Assembly: GCA_946122785.1 (NCBI GenBank)
Contig: CAMGYJ010000006.1
Span: 68,635,676 to 68,699,675 of the forward strand
Source of the DNA: Linum tenue
Lineage: Eukaryota; Streptophyta; Magnoliopsida; Malpighiales; Linaceae
Length of the DNA stretch: 64,000 nucleotides
Direction of reading: 5' to 3'
The position numbers and the translations under genes were made by a program. The notes under the pieces are model-generated. The model saw only the letters and a program-made list of their open reading frames with translations, was not told the DNA's origin and made no database searches. This document shows positions 30,422 to 42,250 of this stretch, one piece after another (position 1 is the stretch's first letter; every line of letters begins with the position of its first letter).

Positions 30422-33400
30422 CCCCATAATTGGAATCCCACGACAGTTGCAAGAGTAGCTGCACTACTCAAAGAGCAAGACCCCAGCATAGTCTTCCTCA
30501 TGGAGACTAAGAAGCAAGAACACGAATGGGAAGAGACTGTCAAACAACTCGGATGGTCACAAGGGAAGGGTGTTGGATCACAAGGTAGAGCAGGAAGGCT
30601 GCTGCTCTTATGGACAGAGGAAATGCAAGTGACTGTGAAAAACTTAACCAGGAATTTCATTGATGTTTGGATTAGCAAAGGGACTGAAGGGAATCAGTGG
30701 CGGTTTACAGGAGTCTATGGGTGGCCTGAACAAGAAAATAAGCCACAGACTTGGGAAATGATCAGAAGGCTGCGTGAGCAACAAAATATGCCCTGGCTGG
30801 TCTGTGGGGATTTCAACCAAGTGCTTAGCTATGAAGAGAAGAATGGAGTTAATCCTCCAGATTTCCAAAACATGGAGGAATTCCAAACAACGATTGATGA
30901 ATGTCAGTTAGAGGATTTGGGATATTACGGCAATATGTTTACTTGGGATAATGGAAGGGTAGATGAAACCTTCCTAGAAGAAAGACTTGATAGAGCTTTA
31001 GCCAACTCAGAGTGGAAGGAGTGGTTTCCTGAAGCTAGAGTGTGTCATCTGGATAGGTAGGTTTCTGACCATCTACCAATAAAAGTGGAGCTGAATTTGC
31101 AGGAGGAGAAATTGAGATGGGGATGACATTTTAATTTTGAAGCTTATTGGCAGACTCATGAAGAGTGCTCTGCCATCATTGAAGCAGAATGGATAAAAGA
31201 TCCTGATAAGCCTCTGGAGGATAGGATCAAGGATTATGAGAAAGCTTTGTTGGAATGGAGCAAGAGGACTTTTGGTAGTCTAAGAGCTCGAAAAAAGAGG
31301 ATTGAGAAGGCTTTGGCCAAGATTGCTAAGCAAAGAAAGAACAAGGCAGTTCTACTGCAAAGAAGAGTGCTAGAAAAGGAACTAAACGAGGTCCTGCATC
31401 TTGAAGAGATTAGATGGAGGCAAAGATCTTGTACAGATTGGCTAAAGGAAGGGGACAAGAATACTGGGTTTTTCCATCGAAAAGCCTCAAACAGGCAGAA
31501 AAGGAACACAATTAAAGAATTGAGGGATGAGAATGGAATAGAGTTCAAAGGACATGAGGAGGTTATGAACTGTTTCTGGCAGTATTTGGATAAGCTATAC
31601 CAGAGAGGGCATATTCAAAACATGGATGATGTTTTTGCAGCAGTGGAGCCTAAAGTGACTCCCCAAATGAATCAAGAGCTTTTGGCTCCTTTTACTAGGG
31701 AGGAAATATGGGAAGCTGTAAAGTTAATGGCACCCACCAAAGCACCAGGCTCAGATGGGATGCCAACCCTTTTCTTCCAAAAGAATTGGGCAGTGGTTGG
31801 GGACACAGTTTGTATGGAGTTACAGAGAATCCTGATAACAGGTCATATTCCTCGATCTTTAAACCATACCCTGCTGGCTATGATTCCAAAGACTCAGAAG
31901 CCAAGTTCTCCTAAGGACTTTAGACCTATTGCACTATGCAAGGTACTGTACAAAATACTATCCAAAGTGCTGGCCAATAGGCTAAAGAGGATCTTAAATG
32001 AGGTGATCACTGAGACTCAGAGTGCCTTTGTTCCTGGAAGGAACATCACAGACAACATAATGTTCGGGTTTGAGTGTTTTCACGCCATGAAGAATAGAAA
32101 ACAAGGGAAGAAGGGGTATGTTGCAGCAAAACTGGACATAGCCAAGACATATGACAGGGTAGAATGGGCTTTCCTGGAGGGGATTATGCTTAAACTGGGA
32201 TTTCATGAAGACTGGGTTCAGTTAATTATGCAGTGTGTGTCTACTGTGACCTACTCTGCTTTAATAAATGGCCACCAAACAGCTATTATTCAACTAACAA
32301 GAGGTTTAAGACAGGGGGACCCTATATCCCCCTATCTCTTTCAGCTTTGTGCAGAAGGTTTGTCTGCTTTAACTAAAAAAGCAGTGGAGGAGGGGAGATT
32401 ACATGGGATAAAAGTGAGTAATAATGGCCCTATGATCACTCACCTCTTCTTTGCAGATGACAATATCTTTTTCTTTGAGAATAAGAAAGAAGAGGGTGAG
32501 ATGGTGAGGGATATTCTAAGCACCTATGAGAAAGCATCGGGACAACAAGTCAGCCTAGCCAAATCAGAACTATCTTTCAGCACAAATGTTGTGGACAGTG
32601 ACAGACAGGAGATGGCTGGAATCCTAGGCATGAAGACTGTCATGTTTCATGACAAGTATTTGGGCCTACCTACTGTAATTGGAAGGGCAAAAAAAGCTGT
32701 GTTTGCTCAGCTTATTGATAGAGTCCGAAACAAGATCAAACACTGGAAAGGAAAACTCCTATCTAATGCAGCTAAAGAGGTACTCATTAAAGCTGTGGCT
32801 CAATCTCAAACACTATATGCTATGTCAGTTTTCCTAATCCCTCAGGGGGTGATTCAGGAAATACAGAGTATGATTGCCAGCTTCTGGTGGGGAAAGAAAA
32901 GGGAGGAGAAAAGGATACACTGGATGAGTTGGGAAAAGCTGTGTCGACCTAAATATGAGGGAGGAATGGGATTTAGAAACCTCCATGGGTTCAATATAAT
33001 CCTTCTGGGAAGGCAGGTCTGGAATCTCTTACAAAATCCTAACACCCTAGTAGCTAGTGTTTTAAAGGCAAAATATTATCCTCATAGTGATGTACTGGAG
33101 GCTGAGATGGGTACAAACCCAAGCTACATCTGGAGAAGTTTAATGCAAGCTCAAAGTCTGGTTAGGGAGGGGACGAGATGGAGGATAGGAGATGGGGAAA
33201 GTGTACGAATCTGGTGGGATAGATGGATCCCAACAGCTGAGAACTACAAAGTTCAAACACAGGTGAATGGTTTGGGAATGATGGAGAGGGTGTCAAAATT
33301 GATTGATCATGAGAATCGGTCGTGGAAAAGCAATCTTTTGCAAGCAAATTTCGAACCAGTGGACCGAGATCGGATCAAACAAATACCACTTCCTTTCAGA

Positions 33401-34483
33401 TCAAGACCAGATGTTCGAATTTGGGGGAAGGAGAAATCTGGGAAGTATTCTGTGCGCTCGGGCTATAAAGAGTGGAGGAGACGATACTTAAACAGCCAGA
33501 TAGAGCACTATGTCCCCATCGATTGGAAACAGCTCTGGATGCTGAAACTACCTCCTAAGGTTCGAGTGTTTGTGTGGAGATGGGGTAGTAATATTCTACC
33601 TACGGGTGCAAATCTGAGCAGGAGAATTCCAGAGGCACACGATGAATGCCCATTTTGTGGTTTAGTAGAGACGCAAGAACATATCACGAGGGACTGCGAT
33701 TGGGTTGGAAGAGTATGGAGACCAAGTTATTTGGCGAAGTATTTTGAAATGGGAGAAGGGAAGAAGTGCGAGGAATGGCTCTGTAACCTAATGGAAGGAA
33801 CGACTGAGGAAGAACTTACTATGGTTCTGATTACCCTATGGTTTCTCTGGAAAGAGAGAAACAACCATCTATTCAACAACCACAAGCTGGAGGAGTGGGA
33901 AGTAGTGATGAGAGCGCAGAATTACCTGGAGGAATACCAGCAATTGCAAAAGGGCCCTGACCCGAAACCAAAGCTGTCGCCGATTAGGGTTGCATGGGAG
34001 CCTCCGCCTCAGGGATTCTACAAGATGAATACCGATGCGGCTGTGTTGGGAGAGGAGGGAACGGGTTTCGGGATGGTGATTAGAAATGGGGAGGGGACTT
34101 TTCAGATGGCGGCGATGCATCGAACAAGGACGAAATGGCCACCGGAGATGGCAGAAGCTCTTGCTCTCTTATGGGGTTTGAAATTGGCAAAAAGCCATGA
34201 TTTTGGGCCTCTAATTATGGAAACAGACTGCAAATCGGTGGTTCAGAAGCTGGATAGAAGGGATTCAACGGCATGGGAGATTGGGGGGATCTGTGATGAG
34301 ATTCGGGAACTGGCAGAGGAAGCTGGAAATGTGCAATGGAGATTCTGGGGGAGAAATGCGAATGAGTGTGCTCATCTGTTGGCTCGTACCCAATGTCGAC
34401 CGGATGAAACTGAAGTGTGGTTCAACCGAACCCCTAATTTTCTCATACCTCTTTTAGCAAAAGATGGCATTGTAGTACCTTAA
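30422..34483 (+). pseudogene. LINE ORF2: endonuclease, reverse transcriptase, zinc-binding, RNase H (two nonsense codons)
   Basis: One reading frame of about 1,350 codons broken only by TAG at 31058-31060 and TGA at 31124-31126. The endonuclease starts at NWNPTTVARVAALLK, having lost the usual SWNCRG start, and shows METKK, CGDFNQ and, after the first stop, SDHLPI. The RT shows APGSDGMP, FRPIALCKV, AFVPGRNITDN, KLDIAKTYDRVEW, GLRQGDPISPYLF and the FADD catalytic motif. The zf-RVT domain shows WKQLWMLKLPPKVRVFVW with CPFC and HITRDC. RNase H shows MNTDAA, PPEMAEALAL, METDC and the NECAHLLAR end. Not translatable as a whole without suppressing two stops. Confidence 0.92.
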
Positions 34484-34531
34484 CTTTCTTAATTTTATCA
34501 ATACAGGTTACTTGTAAAAAAAAAAAAAAAA
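30422..34531 (+). mobile_element. LINE lacking its 5' end, with A-tail
   Basis: Nearly complete ORF2 followed by a short 3' UTR and a 16-nt A-tract (34516-34531). ORF1 and the first residues of the endonuclease are missing. I found no TSD; the sequence after the tail (ccatagtttcc) has no match before 30422. Confidence 0.9.
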
Positions 34532-34950
34532 CCATAGTTTCCTCGTGACCACTTCCCCAACAATCTGTCAATTAGCTGAAAGAATAAGACAGACATTTCA
34601 TCCTGAGTATGGGGCTTTGGTTGGTGCCATATGTCTTGATGCTTACCATATTTCCTTTGAGCTGACATTGGATTGGAGAAGCTTGGGGCCAACATCTAAT
34701 GAAAACAAAACTTAATTGTTACATAGTAACTGTTTGGATCGCCGCGGATGATCTCTACCATACATACGGCGGATAATATTTCATAGCAAATCCTTCGTCA
34801 GAATCAGTCAGTCCAACGAAAATCTGGTGCTGTCTGCCCACAGAACGCCAGCGCCGCATAAAAACGAAGTCGTAAATCAAATGCAAATGACGAAATACCC
34901 CTCCGCTTCCGTTTCGTTCACTCTTCAGAAGTGTCTTGTTTGGCAGACAC

Positions 34951-34958
34951 TATAAATA
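34951..34958 (+). promoter_or_regulatory. TATA box of the prolyl 4-hydroxylase gene
   Basis: tataaata about 230 bp upstream of the start codon at 35179. The 5' UTR in between includes a T-tract (about 35019-35030) and a cgg repeat just before the start. Confidence 0.6.
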
Positions 34959-35178
34959 CCGAGATCCCAGTTGCAGAATCCCTTTCTCCTCACTATACAA
35001 CAGAGAGAGCCCTTCCAGATTTTTTTTTTTTTGCACGAGAGCTCCTCTTTCTGCCGCGATTCTTCAAAATCAACAGAGCAGACAAATTCCTTTAGCAAAA
35101 CTTCGCAGATTCGAAGAAACGGTATAGCTGCGGCGGCGGCGGCGGGTGAACCCCGGCGCTTCTTCGAGCGAAGGTTTA

Positions 35179-38116
35179 ATGGCGAAGCTGAGGCACTCGC
35201 GATTGCATTCGAAGAAATGGTCGACGATCAAGCTGGTTTTCTCCATGCTCTTTATGCTCTCGTTCGTTCTCCTGATTCTCCTAGGCTTGGGAATCTTCTC
35301 GCTCCCTGTGAGCACCGACGATTCGACTCCTAAGGATCTGCCTGCTACCTACCGCCGCATGGCCGCCGAACGGTAAGCGAGAGCGAGAGAGAGCGCGGCG
35401 GCGGCGGTCTGTGATTGCTTGAGTTTCAGTTGACTAGATTTCGATTCGATGTGCTGAATTTTTTTATTTGAAACGGTTTTGCGTTGGTGCAGAGATGGCG
35501 ACGGGCTAGGTAAGCGAGGCGAGCAGTGGACTGAGATCGTTTCTTGGGAGCCTAGAGCCTTCGTGTATCACAATTTCTTGGTGAGTTCATTTTCCGAGTC
35601 AATAGCTTCAGCATTCGTGTGGTTCATTGAGTTTGCTAGTATGAGATTCCTTTGAGCTACAGCTGATTCAAATCTAGCTTTCTTACGGCTCAGCTTTCGA
35701 TTCACAGAACGAGTTCGCTCGCTACTGTGAGAATTCCTTAATAATAGGATTCTTGAGTTCTGGTTAGTTTGAGCTGTTAGCTGATTCAAGCGTAATCCTC
35801 TAACTACTGCGATTTCCCTGTAGCTTCTATGCGCTTTTGCTTTGGAGTAACGTAGGTGGAGAAAATTCCATTCATTGGAAAATGCATCTGTCTAGCTGAG
35901 CCGATGGATCCATTTTCTAGTTTCAGTATTCGTTTTCATAGATTTGATTTTGCTAGCTTGAGATTCCATAGAGGAAGAGTTCTCTTGCGGTTTTGTAATT
36001 TCAAGCTACTGCTGATGCGCTGTTAGGTTTCTAATGGTTTCAGCTATTCGTTTCATAGACTGAGCTTTGCTAGTATGAGATTCCATAGAGGAAGAATCGT
36101 ATTGGACTGTTGTAATGTTGAGTTGGAGCTGATTTAGATTTTGATATACATCTTATTTCTGGAATTTTGGTAGTTACGAAGGGAATTATAGCTGGGATGC
36201 TTGTGCCTCCTTTCTTGAGAGTAACCTATATTGAGGATGTTCAATTGATTAGAGAAATGCATTTGGTTGGCTGAGACATGGATCCATCTTCTCGGTTCAG
36301 CATTTATTTCATATATTTGAGTTTGCTAGTATGAGATTTTATAGAAGAAAAAATCCTAAAGTTTTTTCTTTCTTTCTAACTTCAAGCTGCTTGTTCCAGT
36401 ATGATCTTCTGGCTTCAGCCTTTGTGCATAGATCGAGTTTTACAAATATAAGATTTACAAAGAGGAAGAATGTTCTGCTTGTAGTTTTGAGCTGCAGTTG
36501 ATTCAATCTCATCTTTGCTTATTTCGGCTTCCTTTTTTTTCAGTTTCTAGTGGACTTATAGATTGGTGCTTCCCTTTCTTTAGATTAATGTAGATTGAGG
36601 AAAGTTCAATTGATTAGACACTTGCTTTGCCCTTGTGTGGAGTTCTTCTATGCTGTTCAGTCGCATTGCCAGGTTCTATGTTCATTACTTCCAGTAATAG
36701 TGATTTTTAATACTGGATTCCAACTTCGACAGTCCAAAGAAGAATGCGAGTACCTAATCTCTCTAGCTAAGCCTCACATGACAAAATCAACCGTGGTGGA
36801 CAGCAAAACAGGGAAGAGTAAAGATAGCAGGTGCTGTTATCTACATGTCCTGAATACCATTAGGCAGATCTAGGGAATGTTTGGAATACCGCTTAGTTTG
36901 TGCCTTCTTGAGATTCAGTTAAATAGTTAGTTATGTGGACACTTGGAAAACTATTTTTTCTTGCAGGGTTCGCACAAGCTCAGGGATGTTTCTCAGCAGA
37001 GGACAGGATAAAATCATTAGGACTATAGAGAAGAGGATCTCAGAGTTCACTTTCATTCCTGTAGGTACGACGCGTCTTAAGTATTAGAGAGGGTTCATAA
37101 AATTAGGGCTTCCTATAATGAAAGGTCATGGGTCTAACTCTAAACAATCATTATCTCTATTTTTTCCAATATCACTAACTCCTACATCCTGAATAATTTC
37201 CAGTGTCCCCTAGATTGTGCACCTTTTTGCTTCATTGAAATAGTTCCATTATATTCAGACAATGGTTAAGAACTTCATTGAATCTTAGTTCATTTTACAC
37301 TAGACTTCCTGTCATAAATGATGATATAATTGAAAGCCTACTCAGCTCTATGTTTCCCATACCAATGTTGTCCTCTTCATAAACCATATCCCATTTCTCT
37401 GCTAATGTGAGGCGCTACAGTCATTGAATGAGTTCCATGCCATGATATATTGCAGAAAATGGTGAAGGCCTCCAAATCCTCCACTACGAGATCGGTCAGA
37501 AGTATGAGCCTCACTTCGATTATTTCCTTGATGAGTTCAACACCAAGAATGGAGGCCAGCGGACTGCTACTCTGCTAATGTATCTGTGAGTGTTGATCCT
37601 TCCTTCGGGTCCCATGTTTCATTGCTCTGTTTGACACACTTATCTACATTCCAAACGTGATAGTGAATTCGTATTCACGGTTCTCTGGCCCTTCCGATCC
37701 AGGTCAGACGTCGAAGAAGGAGGCGAGACTATCTTTCCGAGCGCCAAGGCGAATTCCAGTTCGGTGCCATGGTGGGATGAATTGTCTGAATGTGGTAAAA
37801 AGGGTCTTTCCCTGAAACCGAAGAGGGGGAATGCCTTGTTCTTTTGGAGTACAAGGCCCGATGCCTCATTAGATCCTTCCAGTTTACATGGTATTTTGAT
37901 TCATTGGTTCGCAAAGCTGTCGGAAGAGAAACGAAATCAAGTCCTTAGTTGTATCCATCTTTTTTTATCAGGGGCTAGTTGAAAAGAATTTCATTCCTCC
38001 CTTGGATTTCTGAATTGCATTTCGTTTGTTCCTTTCCAGGTAGTTGCCCAGTGATTATAGGGAACAAATGGTCAGCTACAAAATGGATGCACCTCGGAGA
38101 ATACAAAGCCAGATAA
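35179..38116 (+). CDS. Prolyl 4-hydroxylase (P4H), type II membrane 2-oxoglutarate dioxygenase, seven exons
   Basis: Exons: 35179-35372, 35493-35580, 36733-36830, 36967-37064, 37456-37585, 37703-37890, 38040-38116. All introns are GT..AG with consistent phases, giving 290 residues, the usual plant P4H length. The N terminus is basic and cytosolic, followed by a signal anchor at about residues 19-42 (LVFSMLFMLSFVLLILLGLG). The catalytic core follows (SWEPRAFVYHNFL, VRTSSGMFL, LHYE). Iron ligands are H179 and D181 (PHFDYF) and H265 (SLHG); K275 (NKWSATKW) should bind 2-oxoglutarate. The enzyme hydroxylates proline in extensins and other secreted proteins in the ER/Golgi. The short end GEYKAR replaces the usual EYK(V) tail. 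A full-length LINE sits antisense in the 3' UTR, with its TSD starting 4 nt after the stop codon. From memory the closest Arabidopsis type is At1g20270. Confidence 0.95.
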
Positions 38117-38194
38117 AAGGTAACTGCTTTTTTTTTTTTTTTTTTTTTTTGACAAGGACACAAGCATTCATTAATAGAGGCAAAAGCCGGCTCG

Positions 38195-41100
38195 TTACAA
38201 AAGGGGGGAAATAACATCTAGAATGGTAATCCATTCCGCTGGGAGCTGGTTCCTAACACAGGATCTAGCAACCCAGTCAGCTTTGGAGTTACCCTTGCGA
38301 TTGATCCAATCAAAACTGATGTTATGGAAACTGCTGGTGATGTCGATGATTCTTCCCAAGCAAGCTGCAGCTCGCCATGGCCAACCACTTGGGTGTCCTC
38401 TAAGGGCCTTAATAAGAGTAAGGCAATCAGAGTAAACCCGGCACGGGACATTCAGGTTCACCGCGTACAAGGCCCCCTTAAGAAGAGCAGAGGCTTCCGA
38501 TTCTATTGCAGAGTTGCAGTGCAGGTGCTCAGCCATCCCATCCACAACTTGACCATGGCCGTTCGTAACAACGACGCCATATGCCGCCTCCTGGGAATCG
38601 TGAAGATACGATCCATCACAGTGTACCTGCAAAGCGTGGGTACCTGGCGGTGGTAAGGTTGATTCAGGGGGTGAAACTGACTGAGGGTGGGGAGAGGACT
38701 TTCTGATTTTGGGGCAGGTTCGCCAGCGGTGGGCTTCCTCCATTGCGCGAGAAGCAGTAGCAAACGGCCCCGGGGCTTTATCCTTGAAGACTTTCTCGTT
38801 TCTTGCTTTCCAGGTTTGCCACAGAAGGTAGATGCAATTCTGGACCAGCTCGGCCGGCGCGTGGTTTGACATGGCATAGAGCCAATCAAGCACATTCGTA
38901 AGAGGTGGAGGAGTGCCCAGGTTTGGTAATATCAGATTCCAGCCAGCTTGTGCATGAGGGCATAAGAACAGGCAGTGGTGAGTAGACTCCTCTTGGTCAG
39001 CGCACACCGGGCAGGCCGAGGAGGTGGAGCATCTTCTGCCAAACAGATTGTGTTTCGTTGCCAGGGCCCCTCTTGAAGCTCGCCAGACAAAGTACTTCAT
39101 CTTTGGGGGTAGATGAAGCCCCCAAAGCCATTTCCATCTTTCTTTTGCAATATCCGGGAGGTGTAGCTCTTCTCCTCGATCCCTCCTCCATTGGTGGTGG
39201 AAGAGGTGAAACGCCGACCTGACCGTGAAGACGCCCTTGTCGTCATATCTCCACGCCCAATAATCCGTCATCGAGATGGGCCCGACCGGCGTTTTTGCCA
39301 CGTCCTGCATCTCCGACTGGCTAAGGTACTCCTGCAAAACATCAAATCGCCATTCTCTGGATATGGGGTCAATGAAGTCAGCAGTTGACTGGTTTGATCC
39401 ATTGCCATCCTGTCGCAGGGGTCCAGTTCGCATAAACAACCATGGGTCATGGAGGAGGCTTGTGTCTTTCCCGTTGTTAATGACTCTGATAATCCCTTTT
39501 TCCATCCATTGCCTTGCTTCCCAAATTCCTGACCAGATCCAAGAAGCCTTTCCCCCTTTCTTCGCTTTCGTGAACTCAGTTCTGGGAAAATACAAAGCCT
39601 TCAGAACTTTGACCCACAAAGCCTCCGGGTTCGTGAGAATGCGCCAAGCTTGTTTTGCAAGCAGAGCGAGATTGAATATGTGGAATGGTCTGAATCCCAG
39701 CCCTCCTTCGGATTTGTGAGCATAGAGAACTCTGCCTGCCTTCCAGTGGATGGATTTCTTTGAAAGTGACCCGCTCCAGAAGAATCTCTTGAGGAATGCA
39801 TCCATTTTGGTAGTCATCGATCGAGGGAGGAGAAACAAGCACATGATATAGGAAGGGACGGCTTGGAACACTGCTTTGAGAAGTGTCTCCTTCCCTCCTG
39901 GGGACAGCAATAGGCTCTTCCACGCTTCCCCTTTGGCTTCCAATCTTTGGATCAGGAATTGGAAAGTTTCTTTCTTCGATCTGCCCCAGTCAGTGGGTAC
40001 CCCCAGGTAATTTGAAGGTGCGTTGGAGCACTCGAAATTAATGGATAGAGCAATGATTCCTTTCTCCTCCTCCGTCACATTCTGACTGTAAAAGACGGAC
40101 GACTTTTCTCGGTTAACTTCCTGCCCTGTGATTGCACCATACGAGTCCAGAATACTCATAATAGCTTGAGCTTCTTGTGTTGAAGCTTCCCCGAAAATAA
40201 CTGTATCGTCAGCGAAAAGGCAGTGTGTCAAGAGGGGGCAGGTTCTGTTCAGCTTGATGCCCCTGATTTCCTGTTGCTGAACCGCCTTCTCTATAAGGAA
40301 AGAAAGGGAGTTTGACATGAGGATGAAGAGCAGAGGGGAAAGGGGATCCCCTTGTCTCAGACCTCTTGAAGGGGTGAATTCCGAAGAAGGCTCCCCATTC
40401 ACTAGCAACCGGAACTTGACTGTTGTGATGCAGGCCCTAATCCAAGAGCACCAGACCTGGGAGAACCCATACGCGTCCAAAAGGTTCAGTAGGAAGTCCC
40501 ACTCAACAAGGTCATAAGCTTTTCGCATGTCCAGCTTGAGCATCATGTCTTTGCGGGATCTAGTCCTGTTTTTTTTGAACTGATTCAAAACCTCATGGAC
40601 GATGATAATGTTATCCTGAATCTGTCTACCTCCTGTAAAGGCTGCTTGCAGTTCGTTCACCAGTCCGGGTAGCCATCTTTGCAATCTATTCGTCATGATT
40701 TTTGTGATTACCTTATACTTGAAATTGCAGCAGCTAATAGGCCGAAACTGGCCAATAGTCTCAGGGGTCTCCACTTTGGGGATGATGATGATGAAAGTTT
40801 CGTTCCAAGTATCTGGGATCACCTTTCTTCTGAAAAAATCGATGATCTCTTCACACAGTTGCTCCCCAATCAGGTTCCAGAATTTACGGAAGAAGAAGCC
40901 CTGGTAGCCATCAGGTCCGGGCGCCTTATTTGCTCCCAATTGGAAAACTGCCTTGCGTATCTCATTTGTGCTTATTTCTGCTGTGATATCGTCATTCATT
41001 TGGGGTGTCACCAGTCGAGGGAACCCGGCCAGGAGGTCGTGCTCGAAAGGTATCTCTTTGCTTGTGAAAAGACGTCGATAGAAAGTATTAATGTGGTGGT

Positions 41101-42250
41101 CCAGTTCTTGAGGGTCTTCAAGCCAAATGCCTTCCTCATTTTTCAGTTTCAAGATTCTGTTTCTGCTCTTCCTCTTGATGGTGCTTGCGTGGAAAAAACC
41201 CGTATTTTGGTCCCCCTCTTGAAGCCAGTTGTTTCTGGAAGTCTGTGCCCAGAATTCCTCCTCATTGTTCCATATTGCTGCGAGTTCCATTTGGAGATTT
41301 CCCTCCTCGTTGACCATCTCCTCAGTTCGAACCGGCCCTTGGACCTCCTGTATTCTAGTTTTTATCTCAGTTTCCCTTCTAAGCTTTCTGTTATAATCTC
41401 TACGAGCCCATTCTTGTAGTTCCCTTTGGCAGTCTCTCATCTTTTCCCCAATCTGTCCCTCTCTATTCCATCTACTTGTAATTATATGACAGCATTCATC
41501 ATTTTCTCTCCACCTTTTGTCGAATCTAAAAGGGGTGTTCCTGGCTTGATTCTTCGGGTGAAGATCAATTCTGATGGGGCAGTGGTCCGATTCCACAAAA
41601 TCTTCGTGGTAGACAACTGCCGATCCAAAACTCATCCTCCAAGATGTCGAACACAAGGCTCTATCCAGTCTCTCGCGAATGAGATTGTCCCCTTGTTGCT
41701 TGTTAGTCCAGGTAAACTGTTGGCCATTAAAACCCAGGTCCAAGAGAGCATTCTGCTCTATGAAATACTTGAAAGGGATCACATTCTCATTTCTCAGGGG
41801 GCATCGCCCCTGTTTTTCAAAAGGAAACAGAGCAACATTCAAGTCACCCAAAATCAGCCACTTCTCATCCCGAGCTTCCCTTAGGTTCGTAAGTCGTTCC
41901 CAAAGGCTTCTCCTCTCCACCGCCGTGGTTGGAGCATGGATGAAAGTACAAAAGAAAGATTCCCCATCCCTATCGATCCTAGTGTCCATGTAGGACTTAC
42001 ACACATCAAGAACCTGTAAATCAACTCCTTCTTTCCACAAAAGGGCCAAGCCGCTTCCTTCTGTTGACGGACTACAATACCTCGAGTGCTCCATCCTCAT
42101 TGCCCTCATCTTCCCTTCCATGAAAAGGTCTTCTTTTTTCGTCTCCATGAGGAATAGCACTGAGGGGCCAAATTTTCGGCAGAGCCTGCCACAATAGCCT
42201 CTTGTAAGGGGCTGGCCAAACCCCCTACAATTCCAGCTGATGATCCTCAT
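38195..42250 (-). CDS. LINE ORF2: APE-type endonuclease, reverse transcriptase, zf-RVT, RNase H
   Basis: 1,351 residues without interruption. The endonuclease (about 1-230) has SWNCRGFG, the catalytic Glu in METKK, GDLN and ESDHCPI. The RT (about 440-750) has APGPDGYQGFFF, FRPISCCN, AAFTGGRQIQDN, KLDMRKAYDLVEW, GLRQGDPLSPLLF and FADD. The zf-RVT domain has WKWLWGLHLPPKMKYFVW with CPVC and HHCLFLC. RNase H (about 1200-1340) has HCDGSY, ESEASAL, YSDC and NSKADWVA, giving the full acidic set. All catalytic motifs are present, so the protein looks functional. The start codon overlaps the ORF1 stop in an ATGA. Confidence 0.96.
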   Translation of the reverse strand: MRIISWNCRGFGQPLTRGYCGRLCRKFGPSVLFLMETKKEDLFMEGKMRAMRMEHSRYCSPSTEGSGLALLWKEGVDLQVLDVCKSYMDTRIDRDGESFFCTFIHAPTTAVERRSLWERLTNLREARDEKWLILGDLNVALFPFEKQGRCPLRNENVIPFKYFIEQNALLDLGFNGQQFTWTNKQQGDNLIRERLDRALCSTSWRMSFGSAVVYHEDFVESDHCPIRIDLHPKNQARNTPFRFDKRWRENDECCHIITSRWNREGQIGEKMRDCQRELQEWARRDYNRKLRRETEIKTRIQEVQGPVRTEEMVNEEGNLQMELAAIWNNEEEFWAQTSRNNWLQEGDQNTGFFHASTIKRKSRNRILKLKNEEGIWLEDPQELDHHINTFYRRLFTSKEIPFEHDLLAGFPRLVTPQMNDDITAEISTNEIRKAVFQLGANKAPGPDGYQGFFFRKFWNLIGEQLCEEIIDFFRRKVIPDTWNETFIIIIPKVETPETIGQFRPISCCNFKYKVITKIMTNRLQRWLPGLVNELQAAFTGGRQIQDNIIIVHEVLNQFKKNRTRSRKDMMLKLDMRKAYDLVEWDFLLNLLDAYGFSQVWCSWIRACITTVKFRLLVNGEPSSEFTPSRGLRQGDPLSPLLFILMSNSLSFLIEKAVQQQEIRGIKLNRTCPLLTHCLFADDTVIFGEASTQEAQAIMSILDSYGAITGQEVNREKSSVFYSQNVTEEEKGIIALSINFECSNAPSNYLGVPTDWGRSKKETFQFLIQRLEAKGEAWKSLLLSPGGKETLLKAVFQAVPSYIMCLFLLPRSMTTKMDAFLKRFFWSGSLSKKSIHWKAGRVLYAHKSEGGLGFRPFHIFNLALLAKQAWRILTNPEALWVKVLKALYFPRTEFTKAKKGGKASWIWSGIWEARQWMEKGIIRVINNGKDTSLLHDPWLFMRTGPLRQDGNGSNQSTADFIDPISREWRFDVLQEYLSQSEMQDVAKTPVGPISMTDYWAWRYDDKGVFTVRSAFHLFHHQWRRDRGEELHLPDIAKERWKWLWGLHLPPKMKYFVWRASRGALATKHNLFGRRCSTSSACPVCADQEESTHHCLFLCPHAQAGWNLILPNLGTPPPLTNVLDWLYAMSNHAPAELVQNCIYLLWQTWKARNEKVFKDKAPGPFATASRAMEEAHRWRTCPKIRKSSPHPQSVSPPESTLPPPGTHALQVHCDGSYLHDSQEAAYGVVVTNGHGQVVDGMAEHLHCNSAIESEASALLKGALYAVNLNVPCRVYSDCLTLIKALRGHPSGWPWRAAACLGRIIDITSSFHNISFDWINRKGNSKADWVARSCVRNQLPAEWITILDVISPLL

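Noticed and set aside
30060..34531. Twin-priming inversion of a single LINE
   Set aside because: The antisense fragment duplicates RT blocks that are also present in the plus-strand element, with different residues, so they are two elements.
40679..41884. Large plus-strand frames within the full-length LINE
   Set aside because: Antisense of the RT and endonuclease coding region; no motif of their own.
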